From: Aldehydirespirator sp965203575
GTDB lineage: Bacteria > Actinomycetota > Acidimicrobiia > Acidimicrobiales > Aldehydirespiratoraceae
Length of the DNA stretch: 64,000 nucleotides
Direction of reading: 5' to 3'
Assembly (NCBI GenBank): GCA_965203575.1
Contig: OZ241894.1
Coordinates: 1,116,001 to 1,180,000, forward strand
Positions within the stretch are counted from its first letter, which is position 1. Each line of letters starts with the position of its first letter. The notes beneath the pieces are model-generated. The model did no database searches. It saw only the letters and a program-made list of their open reading frames with translations, and was not told the DNA's origin. Position numbers and translations under genes: made by a program. Positions 39,533 to 47,855 of this stretch are shown in pieces.

Positions 39533-40402
39533 TCAGCCGGCGCGGCAGCCGATGTTGTCTATCAGGCGGGCCCTGCCGAACCGGACGGCCACCATCAGCC
39601 GCACATCGCCTCGCAATGGTCCGTCGGCGGTGAGGGTGGACGCCGACACCGCCGCGGTGTAGTCGATCTCCGCCAGCGGTGCAGTGGCGATCACCGAGGC
39701 CATCTCGGCCTCCACCGCCGCGGGGTCGGTCTCACCCGACTGCACCAGGGCCGCTCCGGCATCGAGGGCGCGGCGCAGCACCGGAGCCTGGCTGCGTTCA
39801 GCCTCGCTCAAGTATGCGTTCCGGCTGGAGAGGGCGAGCCCGTCGGGCTCCCGCACGGTGGGGCAGCCGACCACCCGCACCGGCAGCGACAGGTCCACGG
39901 CCATGCGGCTCACGATCGTGAGCTGCTGGAAGTCCTTCTCACCGAAGTAGGCCGAGCACTCGCCCACGATCGAGAACAGCTTGGCCACGACGGTGGCGAC
40001 CCCGTCGAAGTGGCCGGCGCGGGAGGCGCCGCACAGCACGTCGGCAAGCGTCCCCAGGCGCACGGTGGTCGCCACCGGCTCGGAGTACATCTCCTGGGTG
40101 TCGGGAACGAACACGAGGTCGGCACCGGCCTTCGCGCACATCTCGAGATCGCGGTCCAGATCCCGGGGATAGTCGTTGAAATCCTCGCCCGGGTTGAACT
40201 GCAGAGGGTTGACGAAGATCGACACCGCCACAACGTCGTTCTCGGCCCGGGCCCGCTCGACCAGCGAAAGGTGCCCGGCGTGGAGGAAGCCCATCGTGGG
40301 CACGAACCCGACGGTGCGGCCCGCCGCCTGGGCCTCGGCGAGCCGGGCGCGCAGACCGCGGATCGTGGCCTCGCACTCGGGAGCGGGGCGACCGATGCTC
40401 AT
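39533..40402 (-). CDS. panC: Pantothenate synthetase
   Basis: 289 aa. ATP-binding HIGH-like motif in FVPTMGFLHAGHLSLV, FVNPLQFNPGEDF, YFGEKDFQQLTIV and LSSRNAYLS are all present. It joins pantoate and beta-alanine. The ATG at 40402 overlaps the stop of the DUF2520 gene (ATGA). The arrangement folK / DUF2520 / panC / coaX / lysS is common in actinobacteria. Confidence 0.96.
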   Translation of the reverse strand: MSIGRPAPECEATIRGLRARLAEAQAAGRTVGFVPTMGFLHAGHLSLVERARAENDVVAVSIFVNPLQFNPGEDFNDYPRDLDRDLEMCAKAGADLVFVPDTQEMYSEPVATTVRLGTLADVLCGASRAGHFDGVATVVAKLFSIVGECSAYFGEKDFQQLTIVSRMAVDLSLPVRVVGCPTVREPDGLALSSRNAYLSEAERSQAPVLRRALDAGAALVQSGETDPAAVEAEMASVIATAPLAEIDYTAAVSASTLTADGPLRGDVRLMVAVRFGRARLIDNIGCRAG

Positions 40403-41121
40403 GCCTGGCCTGCGAGGCGGCGAGCTTGCCGGGACAGCGCCTCGTAGGCGGCCCGCTCGTCCGGGCCGATCGCCTCCAGATGCCGCCTGATCGTTTCGGT
40501 GTCGCCCCGGGCCGCGGGGCCGGTGAGGGCCGCGGCCGGACCCAACTCGTCGACGTTGGCCACGGTGGCTCTGACCAGGCCCATGAAGGCCGCGAAGGGC
40601 ACTCCGGCCACCGAAGCGATGCGCTCGGCCTGGCCGAGCAGCGCCACCAGATGGTTGGAGGCGACCACCGCGGCCGCGTGGTAGGCGGACCGGTCGGCGT
40701 CGGCCACTTCGAACGCCCGCCCGCCCAGATCAGCGACGACCTGCCGGACGATCGGATCGCCCGCCACCGCGAACCACCCGCCCGCGAGCAGGCGCCGGGC
40801 GCCGACGGCAGCGTCCGGCAACGCCACCAAGGGATGCAGGGCTGCTGGCCGTGGGTGCGTAGCGACGGCATCGAGGCCGAGCGACCCGGCGAGGTGGGCC
40901 ACCGCCGCGGTCGCGGAGGGCTCGATCGCGGCGGACACCTCTGCCACGGCGTTGTCGGGGGTGGCGATCAGCACCAGGTCCACACCGGCGGCGGCGGTGG
41001 CCACCTCGGCGGGCGTCGCCGACCGACCCAGGATGGGGTGCAGGCGCCAGCCGACTTCGGTCAGGGCGGCTGCCATGGCTCCGCCCGCCCGGCCGCCGCC
41101 GATGATCCGGACCGACCGCAC
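40399..41121 (-). CDS. Rossmann-fold DUF2520 protein
   Basis: 240 aa. It has an N-terminal NAD(P)-binding motif (SVRIIGGGRAGGAMAAAL) with LVLIATPDNAVAEV, then a DUF2520-type all-helical part (STHPL-like HPLVALPDA, AYHAAAVVASNHLVALL). Its link to panC is conserved in actinobacteria, and a role as reductase near pantothenate synthesis has been suggested for such genes, but the reaction is unproven. GTG start at 41121. Confidence 0.8.
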   Translation of the reverse strand: MRSVRIIGGGRAGGAMAAALTEVGWRLHPILGRSATPAEVATAAAGVDLVLIATPDNAVAEVSAAIEPSATAAVAHLAGSLGLDAVATHPRPAALHPLVALPDAAVGARRLLAGGWFAVAGDPIVRQVVADLGGRAFEVADADRSAYHAAAVVASNHLVALLGQAERIASVAGVPFAAFMGLVRATVANVDELGPAAALTGPAARGDTETIRRHLEAIGPDERAAYEALSRQARRLAGQA

Positions 41122-41130
41122 CGCTATGGA

Positions 41131-41211
41131 TTCCGCTCTTGTTCGCTGCGCTCACGGGCCGCTCGGGCCGGGCTTCCGCTCTCGTTCGCTGCGCTCACGG
41201 GCCGCTCGGGC
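41131..41211 (+). repeat. Dispersed 38-bp repeat, two tandem copies
   Basis: Copies at 41131-41168 and 41174-41211 differ at one base; the core is CGCTGCGCTCACGGGCCG followed by CTCGGGC. Further copies are at 49361-49398 and 58254-58291, all in the same orientation and all between genes. Confidence 0.9.
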
Positions 41212-41272
41212 CCAGGGGCCTCGCTACCCGCCCGGTGAACCTCTTTGGTGTCGCGGCTCACCCGTTCGGCCT

Positions 41273-41755
41273 CTATGGATATAGGGGGCCGAGATTGACG
41301 ATGCCGTCGGCGGCTTCGGGTTCGTAGCCGTCGGGCAGCAGGTCGGGGCCCACGTCCGCAAGGGGCACAAGCACGAAGTCCCGCTCGTGCATGCGAGGAT
41401 GCGGAACGACGAGGTCGGGCGTGTCCACCCGCTCGCCGTCGATCCACAGCAGATCCGCGTCGAGAGTGCGAGGTCCCCAGCGCACCACCCGCACCCGGCC
41501 CGCCTCGAGTTCTGAGGCCCGGCACCGCGCCAGCAGTTCCTGAGCGCCGGCCGCGGTCCGGAGCCTGACCACCATGTTGAGGTAGGCGCCTTGCTCGGGA
41601 CCGCCCACCGGCTTGGTCTCATACACGTCGGAGACCCCGTCGACGTCGTCGAACCTCTCGACCGCGCCCCGCAGGTAGGCCATCCGGTCGCCCAGGTTGG
41701 ACCCCAGCGCCACGAACACCCTCCGGGCCGGCCCGGGACGATCCGGTGCCGTCAT
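41273..41755 (-). CDS. folK: Folate HPPK (6-hydroxymethyl-7,8-dihydropterin pyrophosphokinase)
   Basis: 160 aa. FVALGSNLGDRMAYL at the N-terminus, then VRWGPRTLDADLLWID and VVPHPRMHERDFVLVPL, are the standard HPPK motifs with the Mg-binding Asp pair. It makes the pyrophosphorylated pterin for folate synthesis. The ATG overlaps the stop of the preceding phosphatase-like gene. Confidence 0.95.
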   Translation of the reverse strand: MTAPDRPGPARRVFVALGSNLGDRMAYLRGAVERFDDVDGVSDVYETKPVGGPEQGAYLNMVVRLRTAAGAQELLARCRASELEAGRVRVVRWGPRTLDADLLWIDGERVDTPDLVVPHPRMHERDFVLVPLADVGPDLLPDGYEPEAADGIVNLGPLYP

Positions 41756-42255
41756 GGGGCGGACTTGAGCTGTTGAGCCATCGACACGATCTCACGAGCC
41801 ATGGGACCGAGCTCGCGCTCCAGCAGCCGCTCGGCGATGGTGATGGCCTCTGGGCCGGCGTCAACCAACCCCGACCACAGCAGGTAGCCCGCCACCACAC
41901 CCGACACCCGGTCTCCGATGGAATCGTGATGGAGCACCACCCGCTGGTCGGTCGAGCGGTCCCGGATCGTGGTCAGGATCTGCTCGAGACGCTCAGCGCC
42001 GTCGCCGGGCTCGGAGAAGGGCAGGTGGGCGTAGGCCAGCCCGTGCTCGTCGTAGTCGTGGAGGTTGTAGGGGATCGACGTGATGCTCACGATCAGGCCG
42101 ATCTCGTTGCGGCTCAGCCAGATGATCTCCTCGAGGCGCCGCACCCGCCGGTGGCCGACGCCGTAGCCGCCGGGCCGCTCACACACCCCGAAGCGATCGG
42201 TGATGATCCACCGGAAGCCCCGAGGCTCGATCCCTTCCGACCACTTGCTGCTCAT
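41752..42255 (-). CDS. Dual-specificity-phosphatase-like protein lacking the catalytic Cys
   Basis: 167 aa with a DSP-like layout: RRLEEIIWLSRNEIGLIVSIT, YAHLPFSEPGDG, and a loop VVLHHDSIGDRVSGVVAGYLL where the usual signature is HCx5R. The Cys position holds His (HHDSIGDR), so normal phosphatase chemistry is unlikely; the Arg is kept. It lies between hpt and folK with ATGA overlaps on both sides, so it is an integral part of the operon. It may be a ligand-binding pseudo-enzyme. Confidence 0.6.
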   Translation of the reverse strand: MSSKWSEGIEPRGFRWIITDRFGVCERPGGYGVGHRRVRRLEEIIWLSRNEIGLIVSITSIPYNLHDYDEHGLAYAHLPFSEPGDGAERLEQILTTIRDRSTDQRVVLHHDSIGDRVSGVVAGYLLWSGLVDAGPEAITIAERLLERELGPMAREIVSMAQQLKSAP

Positions 42256-42821
42256 GCCTCATCCAGATCGAAGAGATGCACCGAGGGCAGCTCACGGTAA
42301 CGCTCGCCCACGTCCAGCCCGTAACCCACGAGCCAGTCGGCCGGGACCGAGAATCCGACGTAGCGGATGCCCTCTGATCGGGCGTCCTCCCGAACGAGCA
42401 GGGCGCATATCTCGAAGCTGGCCGGACGCCTGGCCTTCAGCAACTCGGCCAGGTAGTCGGTGGTGAGGCCCGAGTCGACTATGTCCTCCACCAGCACGAC
42501 ATGGCGGTCCCGCACGTCGGTGTCGAGGTCCTTGATAATGCGGACCACCCCGCTCGACTCGGTGCTGAGCCCGTAGGACGACACGGCCATGAAGTCGATC
42601 TCGACCGGCAGGTCGATGGCCCGGGCCAGGTCGCTCATGAACACGAAAGCGCCCTTGAGAACGCCGACCAGCAGCGGGGGGCGGCCCTGGTAGTCGGCGG
42701 TGATCTCGGCACCGATCGCCTCCACGCGGGTTCGCAGCTCCTCGGGCGTGATGATGGCGCGCCCGACCGACCCCGGCGGCTTCGGCATCTGCGCCGCGGG
42801 CTGCTCCGGCGCCAAGCTCAC
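42252..42821 (-). CDS. hpt: Hypoxanthine phosphoribosyltransferase
   Basis: 189 aa. PRPP-binding motif VVLVEDIVDSGLTTDYL, substrate region GVLKGAFVFMSDLARAI, and DWLVGYGLDVGERYR near the end. It salvages hypoxanthine/guanine. GTG start at 42821. tilS-hpt adjacency is common in bacteria. Confidence 0.95.
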   Translation of the reverse strand: MSLAPEQPAAQMPKPPGSVGRAIITPEELRTRVEAIGAEITADYQGRPPLLVGVLKGAFVFMSDLARAIDLPVEIDFMAVSSYGLSTESSGVVRIIKDLDTDVRDRHVVLVEDIVDSGLTTDYLAELLKARRPASFEICALLVREDARSEGIRYVGFSVPADWLVGYGLDVGERYRELPSVHLFDLDEA

Positions 42822-42860
42822 CCACCCACGTTACCGGGCGCCGCCGGGGCCTCTACGGGG

Positions 42861-43778
42861 TCAATCCGGCGGTTGGTCTGGATGTCGGGGCTCGATGCGG
42901 AGCCGGCCGGCAGTGCGGGCCACTCGATGGCCTCCAGTGATCTCGGTGGCGATGCTGCGGCCGGCGGCGACGTCGAGCACACGGTCGATCGAAGCGGCTG
43001 TCGGGGCCGAGCCGACGGCCTCCGCGACCCAGCTCCTCAGCGCCTCGGCCGCCACCGCCCTGGGTGCGGCGGCGAGGGCGGCCGTACTGGTGGGGTCGAT
43101 CTCTGCGGCCAGCCCGTCGATCACCTCAAGCGCCTGGGAGGCCAGGTCGGCGTGGCGATTCAGCAGCGGCACTGGATCGCGGTCCAGCGCTTTGGCCAGT
43201 GCGGGCATCACCTCGTTGCGGATGGCCACCCGGGCGAACGACGGGTCGTCGTTCATGGGGTCGTGCACGGTGGGAAGGCCGAGTTGTACGCACAGGGCGT
43301 GGGTCTCGAAGCGGCGCAGTCCCAGCAGGGGACGGCCGACCCCGGCGTGAGGTGCGGCCGCGCCGGCCAGGCCTCCTCCCCGGCCGACGTTGAACAACAC
43401 GGTCTCAGCCCGGTCATCGGCCGTGTGCCCGACCAGCACATCGTCGGGCAGCGCCTCGTAGCGCGCGGTGCGTGCCCTCGCCTCCAGGTTGGGGCCGGGA
43501 TCCACCTGCACCCGCCGCAATTCGAAGCCCACGTCGAAGCGGGTGGCGAGGGCCCGGGCCGCCGCCGCGTCAGCTCCAGCCGAGGGGCGCAGGCCGTGGT
43601 CCACGTGCCAGGCGGTGACCTTGAGCCCGGCTGCGGTCGCCAGCGCGACCAGGGCGGCAGAGTCAGGGCCACCGGACAGGCCGCAGGCCACGGCGGTGCC
43701 GGCCGCGGGGAAGGTGCAGCGAGCCAGCAGAGAATCGATGCTTGCGCCGGGGTCCGCTCCGCTGGGCGTCCCGGTCAT
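42861..43778 (-). CDS. tilS: tRNA(Ile)-lysidine synthase
   Basis: 305 aa. PP-loop CGLSGGPDSAALVAL near residue 25, AWHVDHGLRPSAGAD and VGHTADDRAETVLFN are typical of TilS, which modifies C34 of the AUA-reading tRNA-Ile. ATG 43778 was chosen; a longer frame adds residues without family features. It is short compared with enterobacterial TilS, as is usual for actinobacteria. Confidence 0.92.
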   Translation of the reverse strand: MTGTPSGADPGASIDSLLARCTFPAAGTAVACGLSGGPDSAALVALATAAGLKVTAWHVDHGLRPSAGADAAAARALATRFDVGFELRRVQVDPGPNLEARARTARYEALPDDVLVGHTADDRAETVLFNVGRGGGLAGAAAPHAGVGRPLLGLRRFETHALCVQLGLPTVHDPMNDDPSFARVAIRNEVMPALAKALDRDPVPLLNRHADLASQALEVIDGLAAEIDPTSTAALAAAPRAVAAEALRSWVAEAVGSAPTAASIDRVLDVAAGRSIATEITGGHRVARTAGRLRIEPRHPDQPPD

Positions 43779-43795
43779 CGCGGGCCCAGCCCCCT

Positions 43796-44938
43796 TCAGG
43801 CTGCCGCTGAGGTGACACCCATGCGACTTACCCAATCGCGCGGGTTGCGGATCTCGGCGATGCCGGGAACGTTCCCGGGATCCTCCCACACCCGGTCTAG
43901 CAGGGCCGTGCCCCCGGCCTCCTCGACCGACGAGATGAAGTGTTCGCCCTCGGCGTACTGCTTGATCTTGGCGTCGAGGCCGATCACCCGCTGGAAGACC
44001 TTGGCGAACCCCCGCACCGACTCCCGTCGCCTGCGCATCACCCGCCCGAACCGGGGAGCGGAAGGGACCAGGCCCTTGCCGGCTCGATCCATGGTCACGT
44101 CGCCGTGGCCCTCGAGAAGGCTCATGAGACCGGCGAGCTGCTCCAGAGTCTCCACCTGTGCCTCCGAGGCGAACAGGGCCATGATCCCGCCGGCCGCCAG
44201 CGGGTCCTCACCGCGGCGCCGGGCCTCCACCACCCGCCGCACAGCCGCCGCGATCCGTTTCGGGTCGGGATCCACCGAGTCGAGCACCGACTCGACCAGG
44301 CCGATGAAGTGCGGCCGCATCCAGTCCACGCCGGTGAACTGGGCCCGATGGGTCACCTCGTGGAGCGCCAGCCAGAGCCGGAATTCGGCCGGGTCGAAGG
44401 CGTACTTGTTCTCCAGCGACACGACGTTGGGGGCCACGTAGTAGACGATGTCCTGGTCCTCGGGCTTGTCGTCCTCGATGATCAGCAGGTCGTACTGGCC
44501 CAGCACCCGCGTGGACATCCAGCCCAGCATGACGCCGAGCTCGGCCCCGGCCACCCGCCGGGTGATCGGGGCCAGCATCCCGTCCGAGCCCGTGCCGAGC
44601 TTGGCCGCGAGGGGCTTCAGCAGCCGTTGGAACGAGGCCAGGTTGGCATCGATCCAACCGACCCGGTCGGTCACCCTGCCCCGGGCCGGTCCCGACAGCG
44701 ACCGCAGGCCGGTGAACTCGGCCACCAGCCCCTCAGCCCGCTGGGTGCAGTCGGCGAAGTCCTCGGCCAGTCCGTCACGCCAGCGCGGCGCGGTGTAGGG
44801 CTCGCGCCGGGCGGTGCGCACCGCAACCCGGCGGGCCAGGCCCCAGTCGATGGGGTCGTCTAGGTCCCCAGGGTCGTTGGGACCGTCGAGATCGACAGCG
44901 CCATCGAGTTCGACGGAGCCCTCGGCGTGGGCGTCCAT
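43796..44938 (-). CDS. Zinc-dependent metalloprotease of the DUF2342 type
   Basis: 380 aa. HExxH motif in WLALHEVTHRAQF near residue 200, with GRVTDRVGWIDANL and VVYYVAPNVVSLE-like regions before it and a VSRMG-ending helical tail. This family is found almost only in actinobacteria, often beside tilS and hpt, and has been annotated as F420-biosynthesis-associated; its substrate is unknown. It starts with an acidic Asp-rich segment. Confidence 0.85.
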   Translation of the reverse strand: MDAHAEGSVELDGAVDLDGPNDPGDLDDPIDWGLARRVAVRTARREPYTAPRWRDGLAEDFADCTQRAEGLVAEFTGLRSLSGPARGRVTDRVGWIDANLASFQRLLKPLAAKLGTGSDGMLAPITRRVAGAELGVMLGWMSTRVLGQYDLLIIEDDKPEDQDIVYYVAPNVVSLENKYAFDPAEFRLWLALHEVTHRAQFTGVDWMRPHFIGLVESVLDSVDPDPKRIAAAVRRVVEARRRGEDPLAAGGIMALFASEAQVETLEQLAGLMSLLEGHGDVTMDRAGKGLVPSAPRFGRVMRRRRESVRGFAKVFQRVIGLDAKIKQYAEGEHFISSVEEAGGTALLDRVWEDPGNVPGIAEIRNPRDWVSRMGVTSAAA

Positions 44939-44948
44939 GCGGTAAGGC

Positions 44949-45080
44949 TCAGTCCCTCGGGTATCGCTTGTAGGTGACCTTCTGGAGGTAGCCGGCGATG
45001 GTCGCCACGATCGAGACGATGCCGGCCACGGCGAGCGGCACCGCGATCCAGAAGTGCCATACGACGCCGGCGAAGGTCAC
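44949..45080 (-). CDS. Small single-pass membrane protein (43 aa)
   Basis: GTG start at 45080 with GAGG about 6 bp upstream. It has a short N-terminus (MTFAGVVWHFW), one hydrophobic helix (IAVPLAVAGIVSIVATIAGYL) and a basic tail (QKVTYKRYPRD), so the tail should face the cytoplasm. It lies between the anti-sigma gene and the metalloprotease gene, all on the minus strand. Family not recognised; the positive-inside pattern, ribosome site and lack of overlap support a real gene. Confidence 0.6.
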   Translation of the reverse strand: MTFAGVVWHFWIAVPLAVAGIVSIVATIAGYLQKVTYKRYPRD

Positions 45081-45111
45081 CGGTGCCTCGGGGTGGCACG
45101 TCCGGCGAAGG

Positions 45112-45363
45112 TCATGGGTCCGCAGTGTAGATGGCTTGCAGGACGCGCACTCGCAGCGATTCCGGGACCCGCTCCTCGCAGCAGCAGCGGGCCACTGTCA
45201 GCCGTACTTGTGATTCGAAATGGAACACGTCGGCACATGAGGGGCAGCACTCCAGATGTGCGGAGATGACGGCGCGGACGGCAACGGCGGCCTCGCCGTC
45301 GAGGTAGAGGTGGAGGTCTCGGCAGATGTCGTCACAGCAGGTGTCGTCACAGTCGTGAGCCAT
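45112..45363 (-). CDS. RsrA-like zinc anti-sigma factor
   Basis: 83 aa. HLECCPSC (HxxxCxxC) is the zinc-binding anti-sigma motif, and further Cys pairs occur at the N-terminus (CDDTCCDDIC) and in VARCCCEER. By analogy with RsrA/RshA of actinobacteria it should release its sigma factor under thiol stress. Its start is 2 bp after the sigma stop, so both are made together. Confidence 0.85.
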   Translation of the reverse strand: MAHDCDDTCCDDICRDLHLYLDGEAAVAVRAVISAHLECCPSCADVFHFESQVRLTVARCCCEERVPESLRVRVLQAIYTADP

Positions 45364-45365
45364 CC

Positions 45366-45959
45366 TCAACCCCTGTCGCCCGGATCTGCTGCCGGCTCCT
45401 CGGTGAGGAGCCGGTGGCGGGCGGCGAAATCGTACAACCTCTTGTGGAGCTGTTTTCTTCCCCGGTGGAGGCGGCTCATCACCGTGCCGATGGGGATGTC
45501 GAGGATCTCGGCGATCTCGGAGTAGGAGAACCCCTCCACGTCGGCGAGCAGCACGGGGAGGCGGTAGTAGTCGGGAAGGTCCTCGACCGCCTGCTTCACC
45601 TCGTGCTCGGTGAACAGCTCGGCCAGCTCGTCCTCCACGCTGCGGCCGAGCCGGGCAGGGGCGTCGGCGCCGAGACGCCGGTAGAGGTAGAGGTGCTCCA
45701 CATCCCCCAACTCGGTCTCGGCCGGTCGCCGCTGACGCCGCCGGTACTCGCTGATGTAGGCATTGGTGAGGATGCGGTACATCCATGCCTTGAGGTTGGT
45801 GCCGGCGGTGAAGGTCCCGTAGGACCGGTAGGCCCGCAGGTAGGTCTCCGACACCAGGTCCTCGGCGTCGGCCGCATTGCGGGTCAGCCGCAGCGCCGCC
45901 GAGTACAGCGACTGCATCAGCGGCAGGGCATCGTCCGCGAAGGTTGCCTGGTCGGCCAC
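45366..45959 (-). CDS. SigR/SigH-like ECF sigma factor
   Basis: 197 aa. Region 2: YSAALRLTRNAADAEDLVSETYLRAYR and WMYRILTNAYI. Region 4: LPDYYRLPVLLADVEGFSYSEIAEILD, then TVMSRLHRGRKQL. These fit the oxidative/heat-stress group (RpoE family sigma R/H), and the downstream zinc anti-sigma supports that. GTG start at 45959. Confidence 0.9.
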   Translation of the reverse strand: MADQATFADDALPLMQSLYSAALRLTRNAADAEDLVSETYLRAYRSYGTFTAGTNLKAWMYRILTNAYISEYRRRQRRPAETELGDVEHLYLYRRLGADAPARLGRSVEDELAELFTEHEVKQAVEDLPDYYRLPVLLADVEGFSYSEIAEILDIPIGTVMSRLHRGRKQLHKRLYDFAARHRLLTEEPAADPGDRG

Positions 45960-45989
45960 GAACCGCCTCTTCGAGAACGGGGTTGAGGG

Positions 45990-46062
45990 AGCCCGAAAGG
46001 GGACTTGAACCCCTGACCTACGCTTTACGAGAGCGTCGCTCTACCGGCTGAGCTATTCGGGC
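45990..46062 (-). tRNA. tRNA-Thr (anticodon CGT)
   Basis: On the minus strand GCCCGAA (46056-46062) pairs with TTCGGGC (45991-45997). D arm AGCTCAGCCGGTAGAGC, anticodon loop CTCGTAA (anticodon 46027-46029) and T arm GGGGTTCAAGTCCCC are all complete. It reads ACG codons. Confidence 0.95.
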
Positions 46063-46110
46063 CTGCGCGCCGGCGGTCGGAGCCACCCAGCGCCCGCTCA
46101 GGCTACAGCT

Positions 46111-47250
46111 TCAAAGCCTGTGGAGGTGTTCGCCCAGGGGTGGCAGGTCGAGCAGCAGGGCTTGAAGGGCCAGGGCCTCGTTCGGGGAGCGGATCAGGCT
46201 CTCGGCGGTGGCTCGGAGGCGGTCTATTGCCCGCATGGCTGCCGACGCCCGACGGATGGCGGCCGGGTCGTCGCCGGGGGACGATGTGATCTCATCGCGG
46301 TAGCGGGCACCGAGGGTGGCCAGTCCGAAGCGGATCTCGTCGGTGCGGAACTGGCGGTGCTCGCGTTTGTGCTGCGCTTCGATGACGCCGCGGCCCGAGC
46401 CCCGGACTCCGAAGTGCTCCTCGCGCTGCTCAAGGGCGACGATCTCGGCCTTGTGGCGCTCGGTGAGGGCTCCGCCGGCCTCGTCGATCATGGCTCGCAG
46501 TTCGGCGACCAGCAGCGCGACGGCCGCTCCGGTTCCGTCGAGGCGGTCCGGCACCCTCCACCACGCCTCGTGCCGGGCCGCCACCCGCTCGTCGGTGGCC
46601 AGGACCCTGGCCCGATGGAGGTTGCCCGCAGCCGCGGCCGCCACCAGCGGGGCCCGGTCGGCCGCGACGAGACCCTCCGACACCAGCACGCGGGTGATCT
46701 CGGTGTCGGGAACCGGGCCGAAGTCGACTCTCGTGCAGCGCGACGCGATGGTGACGTGCTCGGGCAGCACCTGCTCGGCCAGCAGCACCCACACCACCGA
46801 GCCGGCCGGCTCTTCGACCGGCTTGAGCAGGGCTGCAGCTGCGGCCGGTGTGGCGGTGTGGAAACGGTCGACGACCAGCACCTTGCGAGGGCCTTCCACC
46901 GGCGTGCGGCTGGCCTCGACGATGAGCTGGGACACCTCCTCCTCGCGGCGCAGGCTCGGGCCGGCAGGGCTGAGCACGAAGATGTCGGGGTGCTCGTGGC
47001 GGGCGGCAAGACGGCGATGCCTGGCCGACCGCGCCGGATCTGAGGCCGTCCGCTGGTCCGCGGCCGCGATCAGCTCCCCCGCGAAGGCGCCGGCCGCGGC
47101 CTGCTTGCCGGAGCCCCGCGGGCCGACCAGCAGGTACGCATGCACCGGCGATGCCACCGCCGCGGTCAAGGCGGCCACCGCCTGCGGCTGGCCCACCACC
47201 GCCGACCAAGGATCGGAGGTGGCCGTCTCGGCGGCATCGAGCAGGGTCAT
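46111..47250 (-). CDS. holB: DNA polymerase III delta' subunit
   Basis: 379 aa AAA+ clamp-loader subunit. VVGQPQAVAALTAAVAS, degenerate P-loop LLVGPRGSGKQ, KVLVVDRFHTATPAAAAALLKPVEEP and SRCTRVDF follow the delta' pattern. The degenerate P-loop is normal for delta'. Its ATG overlaps the tmk stop, and tmk-holB is a typical pair. Confidence 0.9.
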   Translation of the reverse strand: MTLLDAAETATSDPWSAVVGQPQAVAALTAAVASPVHAYLLVGPRGSGKQAAAGAFAGELIAAADQRTASDPARSARHRRLAARHEHPDIFVLSPAGPSLRREEEVSQLIVEASRTPVEGPRKVLVVDRFHTATPAAAAALLKPVEEPAGSVVWVLLAEQVLPEHVTIASRCTRVDFGPVPDTEITRVLVSEGLVAADRAPLVAAAAAGNLHRARVLATDERVAARHEAWWRVPDRLDGTGAAVALLVAELRAMIDEAGGALTERHKAEIVALEQREEHFGVRGSGRGVIEAQHKREHRQFRTDEIRFGLATLGARYRDEITSSPGDDPAAIRRASAAMRAIDRLRATAESLIRSPNEALALQALLLDLPPLGEHLHRL

Positions 47251-47855
47251 GGCAGATCGCCGAGGCGGTCTCGAACCGCTGCCAGCACCCGTGCGGCCAC
47301 GTCATCCACCGAGCCGTCAGCGTCGACTACCACCCAGTGGGCCGGGTCGGTCTCGGCCATGGTCAGATAGCCGGCCCGGACCCGACCGAGGAAGCCGTCA
47401 CCGGTTCCCTCGAAGCGGTCGAGTGACGATCCCAGCCGCTGCGACGCCAGCGCGAGGGGGATGTCCAGAAGCAGGTTCAAGTCGGGTTCGATCCCTCCGG
47501 TGGCGAAGCGCATCATCGTCTGCAGTTCCGCAAGATCGAGGCCGCGCCCGTAGCCCTGGTAGGCGAGCGTCGACGCGGTGAAGCGGTCGGTGACCACGTG
47601 CTGGCCGGCTCGCAGTGCCGGGCCGACGATCTCGGCCACATGCTGGGCCTTGTCCGCGATTATCAGCAGCGCCTCGGCACGGTCGTCGAGAGAATCGTTG
47701 TCGGGATCGAGCAACGCCCGCCTGATGACCGCGCCCACGTCGGTAGCGCCGAACTGGAAGGTGAACAACGCACCCAGAGACTCGGCCAGCATCTGGGCCT
47801 GGGTGGACTTTCCGGACGCGTCCACTCCCTCGACCGCGATGAGCCGGCCGGTCAC
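47247..47855 (-). CDS. tmk: Thymidylate kinase
   Basis: 202 aa. P-loop AVEGVDASGKST, DRFTASTLAYQGYGRGLD (the DRY/DRF motif) and LLLDIPLALASQRL are typical. GTG at 47855 overlaps the MFS stop as GTGA; a longer frame would run into that gene. Confidence 0.93.
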   Translation of the reverse strand: MTGRLIAVEGVDASGKSTQAQMLAESLGALFTFQFGATDVGAVIRRALLDPDNDSLDDRAEALLIIADKAQHVAEIVGPALRAGQHVVTDRFTASTLAYQGYGRGLDLAELQTMMRFATGGIEPDLNLLLDIPLALASQRLGSSLDRFEGTGDGFLGRVRAGYLTMAETDPAHWVVVDADGSVDDVAARVLAAVRDRLGDLP

